A program made the translations under genes and the position numbers. This document shows positions 1 to 11,191 of a DNA stretch of 64,000 bases, in pieces. Each line of letters begins with the position of its first letter. Within the stretch, counting starts at the first letter, position 1. This DNA is from Neolentinus lepideus HHB14362 ss-1 (lineage: Eukaryota > Basidiomycota > Agaricomycetes > Gloeophyllales > Gloeophyllaceae), in the NCBI GenBank assembly GCA_001632425.1, contig KV425568.1:133981-197980 (forward strand), given 5' to 3'. Below the pieces are notes generated by a model. That model made no database searches, was not told the DNA's origin, and worked only from the letters and a program-made list of their open reading frames with translations.

Positions 1-423
1 CCGCAATGGGGGCGTACGTCTCCACCCGGTGGTCCTGCAACGTGCGGAGCGCCTCGAGCGCCGACAGGACACCGACGATGCCGTCGTACCGCCCGCCTGC
101 GGGTTGCGTGTCGAGGTGCGAGCCCATCGCGATCGGCGGGAGTGAGTTGTTCGACCCCGAGCGCGTGGCGAATATGTTACCTGTGTATATGTGCCGTGAG
201 ATGATTACTTAGTCGTATGCACACATAATGCGCGCGCACCCATCTGATCGACCTTGACGGTGCACCCGCAGGCCTTAACCTGTTCTACGAACCACTGGCG
301 CACGCGCTTGTCGTCGTCGTTGAGCGAGAGCCTGTTCATCCCCCCGTCCGGCGTCGCGCCCCACGCGCATGACTCGTCGAAGGACGCTGCGAGACGCGCT
401 ACTGCCACACGAAAGGAAGTCAT
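1..423 (-). CDS. M20-family amidohydrolase (N-carbamoyl amino acid / beta-ureidopropionase type), 5' part
   Basis: Two exons (423-240 and 180-1) joined over a 59-bp GT-AG intron at 239-181. The gene runs off the left edge, so only the N-terminal part is visible. The joined protein reads MGNIFA across the splice and then carries the metal-site motif GSHLDTQPAGGRYDG, with the His-x-Asp of M20 di-zinc enzymes. This motif is typical of N-carbamoyl-L-amino acid hydrolases, allantoate amidohydrolases and fungal beta-ureidopropionases, which remove the carbamoyl group in pyrimidine or ureide breakdown. I chose the ATG at 423-421; an in-frame ATG lies upstream at 504, and a small extra 5' exon is possible. 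The substrate cannot be decided from this fragment. Confidence 0.8.
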
Positions 424-912
424 TGGATTTGTTCTCTTGATGTTTTGCAGAATGCAGGATAAGAAGATAAGATTCAGAACATACCTGATATCTAGGAAGT
501 CCATAGGAACTTGAAGGTCAGATAAGATTGTAATTATAGTTGACTCCCCGCGAAATTTCCGGGATTGCTGATATTATGGAGGCGTGCACGGAGCCTTTAA
601 GATCGGACGCATGCGAAGACTGGTGACAAGTGTAAACGCTGGTATCAATCACATTCTTACGGTTAATCTTACTGGTGAATAGTACCCACATTTAACGGTA
701 CAGGAGGTTAGTGTACGTACGTATGTTCCGCAGAAAAGAAATACTTTGATTCAGTCACAGCCACAGCCACATGTGGATCGGTAAATACGTTCCGCCGATC
801 ACCGGGTAAAGGATACGTGGCTTACCGGTTGTGCTTACCCCGCATTCTACTCACCCCGCATTCTGTTCAGACTGTATTCATCCTAAAGCCTGGAAGATAC
901 ATACTAGCACTC
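424..912. promoter_or_regulatory. shared upstream region of two divergent genes
   Basis: About 490 bp between the start of the M20 amidohydrol­ase (-) and the MaoC hydratase (+). I see no convincing gene. It most likely holds both promoters; I recognise no specific binding sites. Confidence 0.4.
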
Positions 913-2369
913 ATGTCCGTCGACCTCGCAAAAGCCGTCGGCCACCAGTCTCCTGACAAACCGGTGAGCCTGGCCACACCTCGAAGTGGCCAGCACTCAC
1001 TCATTTGATGCAACTCGAGGTGGCTTGGAATAAACGCGATCTGTTGTTGTACGCCGCAGGGATAGGTGCGAAGAGGGACGATTACCCTTTCGTATACGGT
1101 GCGTGCCGCTCCTCCTACTACTATTGCATCAAATCTACAATCCTCACCTGGGCGCTCTAGAGCTCGGTTAGCCTTCTTCCCTTACGACTTGTGTTAGAAT
1201 CTGAGCGGTACGACGAGTAGACAAGAAGTTTGCCCCGTTCCCGACATACCCCGTGGTACTCGGTCTAAAGGGTATGTACGCAACTTGCCCTCACTTTAAC
1301 TACACTGCTAGACGGCTACAGGCGAGGACCAGGACGTTAACTCTTTCGCCACGCGAGGCAACATCGAGGGCACCCCTGGCCTGCCCAAGTTCGACCTGAA
1401 CCGCGTCGTACGTCTCTCTATTCCTAGGATATGTATATATTATATGTATTCGTAAATGGCTGTATATAGGTACATGGCAGCCAGACCATCGAGATTCTCA
1501 AGCCGCTGCCAGTTGTGAGCGGGGCAGGGTGGAAGTTAAAGCAGAGGATATGCGGGGTGCACGAGAACAGTGAGTCGTTAATATGAACGTCATGCTAAGC
1601 GCTTCCTTGTTGTCAGAGTCCGGAATCATCGTCGACTCGGAGGTCACCCTCGTTGATGGGAGCGGAACGTCCTACGCGCGGCTCTACGTACGTACACTCA
1701 CCCCGGTCGTCCCATCTCCAGCCGCGATCTGAGACGATGAAAAAGGGCTCCGCATTCCACATCGGCTCCAAAGCAACTGGCAAAAAATTCGACAAGGTGC
1801 TCGCAGGTCCCCCGCAGGCGAAGCCTGTCCCGAAGGACCGCAAGCCCGACTGGGTCGTCACGGACCAAACCACCCCGGAGCAGGCGCTCGTCTACCGCCT
1901 TAGCGGGGACTATAACCCGCTGCATATCGGTGCGTCCATTCATATTCACCACTTACCAATGCTCCTAAGCCTTGTAACTCGCACCATCCCCAACACAGAC
2001 CCACGGATAGGCCTGGCGGCGGGTTTCGGCGGCGTCATCCTGCACGGGTTGTCGACATACGGCTTCGGCGCGCGCGCGCTCCTCTCTGCGGTTGGCGGGA
2101 ACGACCCGCACGCGCTGAAGTTCTACGGCTGCCGGTTCACGTCACCCGTCAAGCCGGGCGATGCGCTCGAGACGAGCGCGTGGGAGGTCGGGCCTGGGCC
2201 CGAGGGGACGGTGGAGGTGGTTTTCGTGACAAAGAATCTTACTTCTGGGAAGGTGCGTGTGTGTTCTGGGTTGTGTGGGTTGGGCTGAGCTGAGGAAAAT
2301 TTCTTTTGACAGGTGGCGTTAGGCGGTGGGATAGCGTATATCAGGAAGGTTGAGAAGAGTAAGTTGTAG
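913..2369 (+). CDS. peroxisomal MaoC-type enoyl-CoA hydratase 2, with a 6-nt microexon
   Basis: Ten exons: 913-963, 1020-1098, 1161-1166, 1221-1271, 1322-1407, 1470-1569, 1617-1687, 1746-1929, 1999-2252, 2313-2369 (939 nt, 312 aa). The protein has a tandem hot-dog layout like hydratase 2 of fungal multifunctional beta-oxidation enzymes. The N-terminal half has FPTYPVVLGLKG and VHGSQTIEILKPLP. The C-terminal half has the hydratase signature YNPLHIDP...AGFGGVILHGL, where Asp and His are the catalytic pair in this family. The last three residues are SKL, a peroxisomal targeting signal (PTS1). It should hydrate trans-2-enoyl-CoA in peroxisomal fatty-acid oxidation. Exon 3 is only 6 nt (AGCTCG); including it restores the expected residues Y-E-L-D-K before KFAPFP, and omitting it loses E-L. 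No separate dehydrogenase domain is attached. Confidence 0.88.
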
Positions 2370-2937
2370 TGAGGAGGCGGGGACGGAGGTGCTTGGATAC
2401 ATTGTTGTACGACTAACTTGCATTTGGACGTCCCGGGTTCCTCGGGCGTCTACCTGGAATTTCGCTTACTTGCATGCAGCGAGGAAATACTTTGACTGGG
2501 AGGGAATCTGGCGGACACGAATTCAAGCAATATTTCAACGCGCCGCTCATAGTGCTACGCTGTATTGGCGTCTTGACAGCACAGGTCCGTCCGAGATAAT
2601 GAGGTTTCCAGTCTTATATTATATATCTCAGGAGTCAGTCAGCGTCAAGTAACGTGAGCAAGGATTCTTTCCGGATGTGGCCGACGTCTCCGTTCCTTCC
2701 CGCATCACTTTGTAGGCGCGTATAGGCGCACATATGATTCAGCACCTGCTCCCAGACCCACCATCATAGAATTCACTTCTAACTAACGTGAGTATTCTTC
2801 CACTCGAGAGTACTGATAGTCGCGGGCTTCGTGTATGAATTGTAACTTTACAGACAGCTCATGATTTGTAACCCCGGGGCTGCACTGCTACGTTCAGTAT
2901 ACTTGTCAGGTATGGCGCATAGCTCATCTGTGGCACC
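2370..2937. other. intergenic, no gene recognised
   Basis: About 570 bp after the hydratase stop. It has short open frames only and nothing I can assign. Upstream exons of the kinase-like gene at 2938 would be expected here, but I found none with a protein-kinase N-lobe. Confidence 0.4.
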
Positions 2938-3567
2938 GTGCGTTTGCAAAATTCAAAAAAGTCTTCTTGTGGCGTCCGTCCCCTCCTGGATGAAGTTTTC
3001 GGCCTTGCTGTGGAGTACATAGACGGATACACGCTGGAAGATGTCCAACGCCACAACGACCTTTCCGAGGCGAAACGCAAGGAGATGTCACAGTCAGTCT
3101 TGTCCATCGTTAGGACTGCTCGGACACTTGGTGTTATTCACGCCGACATCAGGTCACCGAACATCATGTTTCGTCGCTCAGACCTCTCAGCCGTGCTCAT
3201 CGACTTTGGCTATACTATTTTACGTGGCGCTGACATGTCCGACGCTACGTGGGCCAGCAAGGTGCGATCCTGGTCTTCCATGTGGGGCACGCGGTTGCTC
3301 TTGAAAGACACTTTAATGCACGACCCAACCCCCGTAGCGTACTCGGAGCGGAAAATGATGCCCAGCCCATTGACGGGTTGGAAGGCATATAATGAACTGA
3401 GAGAGACGATGAATCCTTCGAGGAGGGATAAATATTGGATTCGCACTCAACTGCATGGGCCGGCATGGATCCTGGTTAAGGATGATGATCGTACCGTCCA
3501 TCAATGGCATATGCGCCAGTGGGAGATCAAACCAGGGGCCAGACTGGTAGAGGACGATGATATATAA
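2938..3567 (+). CDS. protein-kinase-like C-lobe protein, N-terminus not found
   Basis: A single open exon whose frame is closed upstream by a stop at about 2920 and which has no ATG near its start (it opens with GTG), so a 5' exon is either missing or unrecognised. It contains LAVEYIDGYTLEDVQ, then a catalytic-loop-like VIHADIRSPNIMF (H-x-D...N) and a DFG-like LIDFG. These are the hinge, the catalytic loop and the metal-binding loop of the protein-kinase fold. The glycine loop and beta-3 lysine of the N-lobe are not visible. After the kinase part come about 110 residues rich in charged and aromatic residues. Such small kinase-like proteins are common in basidiomycetes, often as decaying family members. 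It could be a real gene with unseen 5' exons or a truncated copy. Confidence 0.5.
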   Translation: MRLQNSKKSSCGVRPLLDEVFGLAVEYIDGYTLEDVQRHNDLSEAKRKEMSQSVLSIVRTARTLGVIHADIRSPNIMFRRSDLSAVLIDFGYTILRGADMSDATWASKVRSWSSMWGTRLLLKDTLMHDPTPVAYSERKMMPSPLTGWKAYNELRETMNPSRRDKYWIRTQLHGPAWILVKDDDRTVHQWHMRQWEIKPGARLVEDDDI

Positions 3568-4120
3568 CTGCGGACATAACTGCCTATACTCTCGTGCTAG
3601 CCGTAAGACTCGTTTTTATTGACTACTCTGTGTATTTGTTTGCAATACTGCTACAGGCTCGACGTCAGTGAGGAACCAGGTTACGACTATCTCAGGGTCT
3701 CTTCGTAGGTATAATGTCTCGGGTCTCGGCATGGGTGGCACTACGACGGTATGGGATGGGCCCGAGGGTGGGCGTCAGGGCAGGAAATATTTGTTGAGAG
3801 GATTGCGATATATAAATGTAGCAAGCTTGTGCGATGGTATATGTCGTGAGTTGGGAGTGTAAGTATAGGTAGTGATGACAAAAGGTGGACATCGTTGCAA
3901 CAAGGAACAGCAATGTAGGGGCCTGTACAATCGTAGCAGAGTCATTTGAGATACGGAATCCGGGCGTAACTCCGAGCTAATACTGATAGACATGTTAGTC
4001 ATGATTGTAGGGCAGACCGAGGTTTCACAACGCACCGATTTATCGAGTAACACGCCCATGCACTTATCCTCGCACGACACGGTGATCATTTATAAAATGC
4101 ATACCATCAATGAGGATTCT
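3568..4120. other. intergenic, no gene recognised
   Basis: About 550 bp between the kinase-like gene (+) and the BTB gene (-), which converge here. It probably holds both 3' regions. Short open frames (for example 3668-3862) have no recognisable motif. Confidence 0.35.
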
Positions 4121-6834
4121 CTACAAGGCAGCGATACCGAGCCATATCCCTAGGTTATCCCATATTTTCTGCCTGTGCGCCAACCACGCCGCCTTCCTCA
4201 CTTCCACGCACCCCTCGCAAAATCCAAGCCCACCAGCTCCTAGATCAATGTTCATGAGATAGGACAGACCGCATATGGGGTCATACAGATATTTTTGAAA
4301 CACAGTAGAGCCCATCCCGCCGGTTACATTCCAAGCGACGGCTTTCTCTTCTGCAGTGGGACATGAGTGTGCTGGTGAGGACGAGTCAGGACTGGGCAGC
4401 TGTTCCGACGCGGGCCCATTCAGTGTGGCTTGGGGGCATAGGAACCCTTCGGCTTTACAAGCCCGGATCCATTCGGAGAGTAGGTGCTCCCTCGCCACAA
4501 GTAGCTTGCGTAGTAGAGCTGGCGGCAGTTCGTCACTTCTGTCTTCATCATCCTCATCATCAAATATACATACTCTTGCATTGCCTGGCCCCTGTCCGAA
4601 GAGCTTCACCTCGTCTTCGTCCTTGTCCGGTTGGGCAAATCCACCAGCCCGCAAAAGTTCATATAAAGTGCGCTTGAGGATATTGCGCAGCCCACACTCG
4701 CGAGCCACCAAGACCATTTTCGTCGCCCATTTTGTCTGCACCCCCTTCCCATATCTGGCGTTATTCCAGTTCCCATCTCCCTCTTGCGAGATGAGACCAT
4801 CCAAGTCTCCACCCCACATATCTTCGATTTCAGCAAGAGCCCATTCACGGTATTTTGGGAACGAGAGATGGGTGGAGACTCGGAGAATGGAGATAAGGTC
4901 GGAGAAAGGGGGAGGATTCTTGATATACGTTCTATGAGGAAAAGATCATTACTATCCACCTTCGACAATTGTTTCTACACATAGACTTACACGCCATCCT
5001 CCATCGCTGCTAAGACCTTCTCGAACTCCCTTGCGGTGACTTGTGAGTGGGAGACCTCGTAAACCGGACACCTATCAATCATCTCACGGTCTTCCTCTTC
5101 ACTCCGCTTATCTTCTTCTTCATCCTCATCCTCGCCGCTCGCCCGATGCTGCCCGAACATCTTTGCGAAATACGGTGACTCACTCACCAACCTTGACCGG
5201 TGCAATCTGAAGAGAATACTTTCCACTTGGATGATCACAGACCCATCCAGCTGCCAGAATCGCGAATGCCGGTGCAGCGACTTGCTTGATCCACGGGCAG
5301 AAGAGGCCCGAGACCTCTTGCGCTTGGACTGCAACGCGGGTGGAGGCGGGCTGGCCCGCGACGAGAAGGGATCATGTGAGTCCTCAAAGGACACAGATGA
5401 GGAAGCTCCCCGCTTGCGCTTATTTGTCTGCGACTGCTGCGTCGGCCTGCAAGGGCCATCATCCAACTCTAGTATGTCGACGTCAATGGGTTGATTGATA
5501 TCCGCACCCTCGCCGACATTGAATGAAACCTTCCGAGAGGTACTCGTCCTCCTTTCGAGCTTGGAGTCCTCATGCTTAATCAGCTTCTTCCCCATATCCT
5601 TCTTCAGAATCTGGCTGGCCGAGCGAGTGTAAATCACTTGGCTAGCAGAAGGCACCTGAGATTTGAGCTGCAACTGGGAGAATGAACTAGGCTGCTTGAT
5701 GCCAGCCCAAAAGTCCTCTACGCCAGGCAAATCTATGTCTGAGGACATCTCTCGTAAGGGGTACGGGTCGTCGAAGCTGTCTTCACGATTCTGCATTATA
5801 CTGGCTTCAGCGGCTCTCAGTTTAGGCGAAGATAAGGGGGATAGGACGGGCATTTGGGATGGGTGTCGGGCAGGCGACGAATTGGGAACAACTGGCGGTG
5901 TTGTATTCTCAGCGACTGCAGGTGCAGATTCCGAGTCAAGCGCGGCTGCGGGCGCGGACGTCGCTGGTGTTTCAGCATCAGCCAACGAGCTTGAGTTAGC
6001 CTCGTCATTAGCATCTTGCACACTTTCGCGAGGGGGCATTACATCATTGTTCGGTGAGGTAGGAGTCGAATCCGCTGGAGCATCAGAAACTATGGAATCG
6101 GCTGTCTTGTGATTCGATGACTCCGTGGTCACGACTGCAGACGTTGGACTTGATCCACTAGTGCGCTTCGAATTTAAGGGAGGGTTCGAAGAGTGCGCCA
6201 GTGCGGCAATAGCGCTTGCATAGCCAGTGATAATAGTAGCAGGGATCGAAGCAGAAGTCGCGGGCTTGTTGGATGATTTCTGCGGAGTCTGTGGGACTGC
6301 GGGAGGAATCATGTCTGAGGGTTTACCGTGTCGTTTCGACTTTTTGTGGGACCTGTCTCTTTTGGTATGTGAGATAGAATCAGCCTCCGTGTTATTGGAG
6401 GCTTCAGATGGACGAGAGGCCGAGGCTGAGGTAGATGAAGATGGCGTAGCCGCCGAACTCTTCTTCTTGACTGAGCCTTCCAATTTGACCCTTGCGTCCG
6501 CTGAATGTGCAGAGGTCATTGTCGCTGGGTTTGAAGGTCCTGACTTTGAGGTCATCTGTTGGATGAAAACAACGACATCAGGTATTATGTCTCGCACCGG
6601 TTTGCTTGGTGACTTCGAAACGCCCGCGATCTCTTTCTTTTGCGGCGTACTGGCAGTTGGGCCAGCCTTGGATCTAGAGGATCGCGTAACAGGACTAGTG
6701 CATAGCGTATCAGGTGCAGAGCTCTCTGCGACCTTTTTGCTTGGAGTTTTCTTCGGCGACTGCGAACTCCTCGTTCTCCTCTTTCGTTCCGGAGTCAGTA
6801 GCAGGTCCAGTACCTCTTCGTCTTCTTTAGCCAT
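4121..6834 (-). CDS. BTB/POZ-domain protein with a long disordered N-terminus
   Basis: Two exons, 6834-4991 and 4931-4121, joined over a 59-bp intron (885 codons, 884 aa). The first ~520 residues are low-complexity, rich in Ser, Pro, Ala and Lys, with basic stretches (KRKRGA, SKRKRSR) that could act as nuclear signals. A BTB fold begins near residue 525 with FWQLDGSVIIQVESILFRLH and SESPYFAKMFG. It is interrupted by an acidic insert (GEDEDEEEDKRSEEED) and continues across the splice with YIKNPPPFSDLISILRVS and YREWALAEIEDMW, as in many agaricomycete BTB proteins. BTB domains mediate dimerisation or Cullin-3 binding; the partner here is unknown. No zinc finger or Kelch repeat is attached. The left end of the transposon lies about 300 bp upstream of its ATG. 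Confidence 0.82.
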
Positions 6835-7141
6835 CGAGCTTCAATAACTAAGCAGAATATATGCGCGTCAAAGACGCGCAACACTGGTCTAATAACAAGA
6901 GACACGAGCCGTAGCAAACGTAACAGAGCGCGATGTGCGACGCGAAAGGCGCCCATAATGTGGATCCCATCAGGAAGACGGCTAATCGTCTTTGGGGGAT
7001 CTTACGTCCAGAGATTAAACCTATCAAAAGCACTAGGTAGGACCGCCATAGCCCTTGACTTAATATGTCTTATTCTCGCTTTAAAGAGGGCGTTAAGGAC
7101 CGAAAAATGGGTGAAAGACGACCTTAATAAGAACCATTGAG
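6835..7141. promoter_or_regulatory. upstream region of the BTB gene, cut by the transposon
   Basis: About 300 bp between the BTB start codon and the proposed left end of the mobile element. No gene is seen. It would hold what remains of the BTB promoter. Confidence 0.35.
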
Positions 7142-7159
7142 ACCTCATCAGCAAAATGC
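7142..7159 (+). repeat. left terminal inverted repeat (candidate)
   Basis: CATCAGCAAAATGC at 7146-7159 matches the reverse complement of 19649-19662. The preceding TTGAG at 7137-7141 is a candidate target-site duplication. Confidence 0.6.
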
Positions 7160-7215
7160 TGATGCCCCTTTCTGAGATCTTGCGATCTTATTTGATCTTA
7201 TTTTGGTCGCTAAGG

Positions 7216-7826
7216 CACTAAGATAGCATTAAGGAGAAGTAAGCCAAGTCTCGTCTTATTTTGTCTTGATCAGGTCTAGCGACGTCTGATTGGCACTTAC
7301 GTGGCTTAAGGTTTAGCTTAGATCGGTCTTAAGAGTGTTCTTAGACACGAGTTTAAGCAGGTTTAAGCAGGTTTAAGCAGGCTCAGACATTGCTTAAGAT
7401 CGGGCAAGTCATGCAAGATCATAAGGATTAAACAGATTATAGGGACTACATGTGTTCATAAGACGAACTTAAGAATCTGTAGACACAAGATAAGCAGCAG
7501 CAGTCGGATAAGAGACATAAGAATTAATCAAGAGGATACGCAGAGGTTAGTGAAGCACGCAGCAGTACAAGAAAGCAGACCGAGACACAAGGTGACAGCA
7601 ATGAAGACAAGACAAAAGAAAGAATACCCGCGACCATGGAGGTAACAGAGACACGCTACAGCAGACAAATGACGAGACGCCAGAGGTGAATGACATTTGG
7701 CAGACCATGTCCAAGTCGAGGACAGAGACCTGCGCCACGACAGGCCTAAGATCTCGAGAGATCCTAGAAATATGCTGAGGTGTCAGATGGCAGTAGTTGG
7801 ATGGGAATGGATGAAGACCTACTGAC
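7216..7826. repeat. left subterminal region with a 3x 10-bp direct repeat
   Basis: No gene here. The region is dense in CTTAAG, TTAAGC and CTTAG motifs and includes three perfect tandem copies of GTTTAAGCAG at 7351-7380. CACTA-type elements carry short subterminal repeats that bind transposase; that role is inferred. Confidence 0.5.
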
Positions 7827-10800
7827 TTATTCAGCGTCGGAGTCATCACATCCGAGCAGCGCCCTCGGATCTTCATCAGAGTCATAAGCGTTGATGACTT
7901 GGACACGTCGAGAAGCCGCGCCGGCAATATTCAATGCTGTTGAGATCAGGGGCTGAAGCTGGATCGGCTTGCGATTCACAGCACATTTCATCCAGGCCCG
8001 TGTGCTTTTCTCGTACTTGGAAGCGTTGAACTTATCCGCCTCCTTCTTGGCCATCCTGGGACCTGCCCCATTCTCCTCTGTACCAGAGTCATCCGTCTCG
8101 TCAGACTTGGGACCTCGCAAGAGAAACGTCTTCCCAGTCTTCTTTGATACTGCAGCTTCACGGTCCTTCCACTTGGTCAGGATCCGCTCAAGCTTGTGAA
8201 CATGTATCAGTAGATAAACAGTACGAATGATTGATGCAACATACTGCGCAGGCGGAGAGGGCGATGGCTCCAATCGGCAGCTTCTCCTCACCATTTTCGT
8301 CAAGAACCTCATCAATCATAAGATCCGCGCCGGACTTGAAATAGGAGTAATGATACGCAAGAGTGCCAGCCATCGAGGGTGAGCACAGGACACCACGCCA
8401 TTTCTATTGTATCAGGTACTGTTAGCACTGTATCAGATGACGACAATAAACCCACCTTGTGATTGATGTGACTGGCGTCCGAGTAGACAAACCGAAAATT
8501 GGTTAAAGCATGCTCAGCGAACTTAATGCGAGCGGCATATGTCCCATACTCTCTGGCCTTGCTCTGAAAGTGCGAGTCGATGACTTGAATTGCTGCCGTG
8601 CCAAACCCACTTCTCCATTCGTAGATCTTTTGCTTAATCTATTATAGTATAAGGGTTAACTTATCAGTAATTGAAAGGGAAGGAAAAGCGCCGACTCACC
8701 CTGGAGTAAACGGGATCTTTTGCTTGAATCATGATTGGCCCGTATTTCTTGCGAAAGATAGAGTTGTATGCCGACTGTAGCACGGGTACAAGGTGTTGAT
8801 CATCAATAACCCACGGATTTTGTCGGGTAGCCATCCAGCGGAGGACAGTGGTGGTGAATGCCCGTCTCCACAGAATGTCTTCTCCGATACCTTTAGGAAG
8901 CTGATTGTTTTTTACCTTTCCCTTTGCGTGAATAACTGCGCCCTCGATATCCGGGTAAGACTCGGCTTCTGAGACAGACAGGTTCTTGTCATCATCCGAG
9001 TCATCAATGGAAATCACCTCGTCAGATGCACCAGGAGGGACTTGGATGTCGTCGAAGCCCACTTCTTGCTTGACGGCAACCGTGTCAACAATCTTCTTTG
9101 AGATCTGTGGGAAAGAATCAGCACGTACAACATGATCCAGACGTCATAGCCACATATGCTTACTGCTAACTTGTCCTTTTCTCCGGCCTCCTTTCCATCC
9201 GTCTCGCGTTCAATTACACCGGCACCCATCTAACGGTAGTGTATTACATGTAGTAGTATAAATTCTCAAAAGAACTCACCATATTTGTCGTCCGCTTCCG
9301 GGGCTTAATGGGCATGGGTGTCACAAGAACGCTGTCATGCTTGCGAAGCTTGGTCATGGAGGCATCAGAAACTCCAGCCTCTGAATCGACAATGATGATA
9401 GAATTCTACGATACAATTAGATATAGTGCGCAACCAATGACAGAGCTAGTAACTACTTACTTGCTGCGTGAGACGAGCAACTGGCGTCTTCTCCGGAGAA
9501 GCCATTGCCGCATCCCGTTCATCAGTATCATAATTAATGAAGTAATCCATGTCGTCCATGGGTGCTTCTGGCTCAGTGGCCAAGTTCTGATTAGACGTGG
9601 GCAATGGCGGTGGGTCGTGCAACCGCAGTGGGTCGTGCAACCGCAGTGGGTCATTCGACTGAGGTTGCCCGAATGTATTTGTCGAGTTCACATACGCAAG
9701 CAAGTCCGGTGCACGTTGTCCAACATTTGACTCGGATGCAGACTGGAATTGCATTCGGCGGGTAGAGGCATGTGCGAGAAGAGGCGAGTTCATAGACTGC
9801 CCGGACATGGGCCATCTTTCTCTCAGCATTGCATACTTATCTTGGGCGTTCTTGCCCTTGAGGATACCCAGGGAAGTCGATGACTGATTGCGATCAGCCC
9901 TAACACGATGTTATCACATGTGAAATCAAGGTTGAGTTCTCACTCTATGACGTACCACACTGTGTTATTGGTTGGCGTATTCTCGTCCTCAACATGTTGC
10001 CCACCAGTAACGACCCATGAGGACTGGGGCCTTGCGTATCCTGGCTTCAATGACATACTTTGGTATTCGGTTCCTCCTGGCTGGGGAGCCTGCGTGGCGA
10101 TCTGTGTACGCTGCTGCTCAACAGCATCACGAAAGGAGTTTGAACGAGCTGAGTGCGTTGCCGTCTTCACCTTCTTTCGCATCTGCAACTGTAGAGCTTT
10201 TGCAGAGTACTGTGAAGCGTCTGTCTCCATTCCTGTTGTCTCTCCATCGTCCGACTGCTGTCCAGAAAGGGTGTCCATCTCTGTGTCATCAAACGTCTCC
10301 TTGCTGTTATCCTTTGAACGAACAGCTTTAATGCCCGGCTGTGGGTTGGGGATCTGTTTGCCCCTAGCCCAACTCGAAGACTGTCCAGTGGGAACAGGAG
10401 TATCTGACTGACTGGGCGCCCAGTCTGCACATTCACGGAAGTCAGCGATGGCATACGACCGCTTGAGTGGACGTAGGGTAGGGTGATCAGCGACATCCTT
10501 GACCCGGTTAGCCCTACGCTCATTGTCCCCTCTAGCAACGTCCTCCTCCATCAGTGCCAATTGGAGCTGCACTGCGCTCCGAGCAGCATCTGCTTCAAGC
10601 AGAGCCTGCTCCTTCACCTTGGCCGCATCCTCTTTAGCCCTCCTACTAGCTTCTTTTCGGGCCCGTCTCTCGAGCTCCTTCTCCTGTCGGATGCGGTTGG
10701 TTTCCTCATCTTTCGCCTTCTTCATCTCTGCCTTGACTCTCCTGGCCTCCGCCTCCACTTCCTCCTTCTGGGCCTTCTTCCTTTCCCTCTCCTGTTCCTT

Positions 10801-10944
10801 CTCTTGTCGCTGTAGCTCCTTCTGCCTTTTTTCTGCTGCAACCTCTTCCTTGGTACGTCGTTGTCTTCGCTGTGGCTTTTCGGTACCTGAATCCCCGTCT
10901 GCAGGCCCATGGGCAGCTTTGGTCCTCTTGCCCTTTGCCACCAT
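7827..10944 (-). CDS. transposon-borne DUF6532-like protein with basic coiled coil
   Basis: A multi-exon gene starting at the ATG at 10944-10942 and ending at 7827, with introns near 9953-9901, 9460-9407, 9282-9230, 9171-9105, 8697-8641, 8456-8407 and 8243-8195. All exons are open in frame, giving about 840 aa. Residues ~20-130 form a highly charged K/E/R-rich coiled coil, followed by a Ser/Pro/Gln-rich linker with a small repeat (DPLRLH twice) and an acidic VISIDDSDDD motif resembling a SUMO-interacting motif. The C-terminal third has LWRRAFTTTVLRWMATRQNPW, RFVYSDASHINHKKWRG and AGTLAYHYSYFKSG...PIGAIALSACA, resembling the DUF6532 family of agaricomycetes. It is transcribed away from the transposase and shares a 247-bp promoter with it, so it is probably the element's second gene. 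Its molecular role is unknown. Confidence 0.78.
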
Positions 10945-11191
10945 TATCGCGTCAAAGATTTGAGTTAACAGCTTTAGTACTAGGGATAGTATGGTGAGAG
11001 GAATGAAGACAATGAGTATTGACGTGGCTCAAAAGAGGTTGAATTCAACCAGATGACGGCATCTGAGTCTCCGAAATCCGCCCCCCGCCACTGGCGGGCG
11101 CTAGTCCCGTCTGGTCAATTTCACTCTAAGTCCCGTTCTTCTACAGTATGCTCAGTATATTTGTCTATAATACTGCTTCAACTTTGCTAGA
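10945..11191. promoter_or_regulatory. divergent promoter inside the transposon
   Basis: 247 bp between the start codons of the DUF6532-like gene and the transposase. It includes a GC-rich stretch (CCGCCCCCCGCCACTGGCGG at about 11080-11099) and would drive both genes. Confidence 0.45.

Noticed and set aside
4356..4937. Long plus-strand open frame opposite the BTB gene
   Set aside because: It is the complement of a real exon with splice-supported BTB sequence; its protein is low-complexity with no motif.
5663..6847. Plus-strand open frames (149 and 206 codons) opposite the BTB N-terminus
   Set aside because: They mirror the Ser/Ala-rich disordered region on the other strand and have no independent support.
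10483..10963. Plus-strand hydrophobic open frames resembling membrane proteins
   Set aside because: They are the reverse of the K/E-rich coiled coil of the DUF6532-like gene; Lys/Glu codons read as Phe/Leu/Ser on the other strand.
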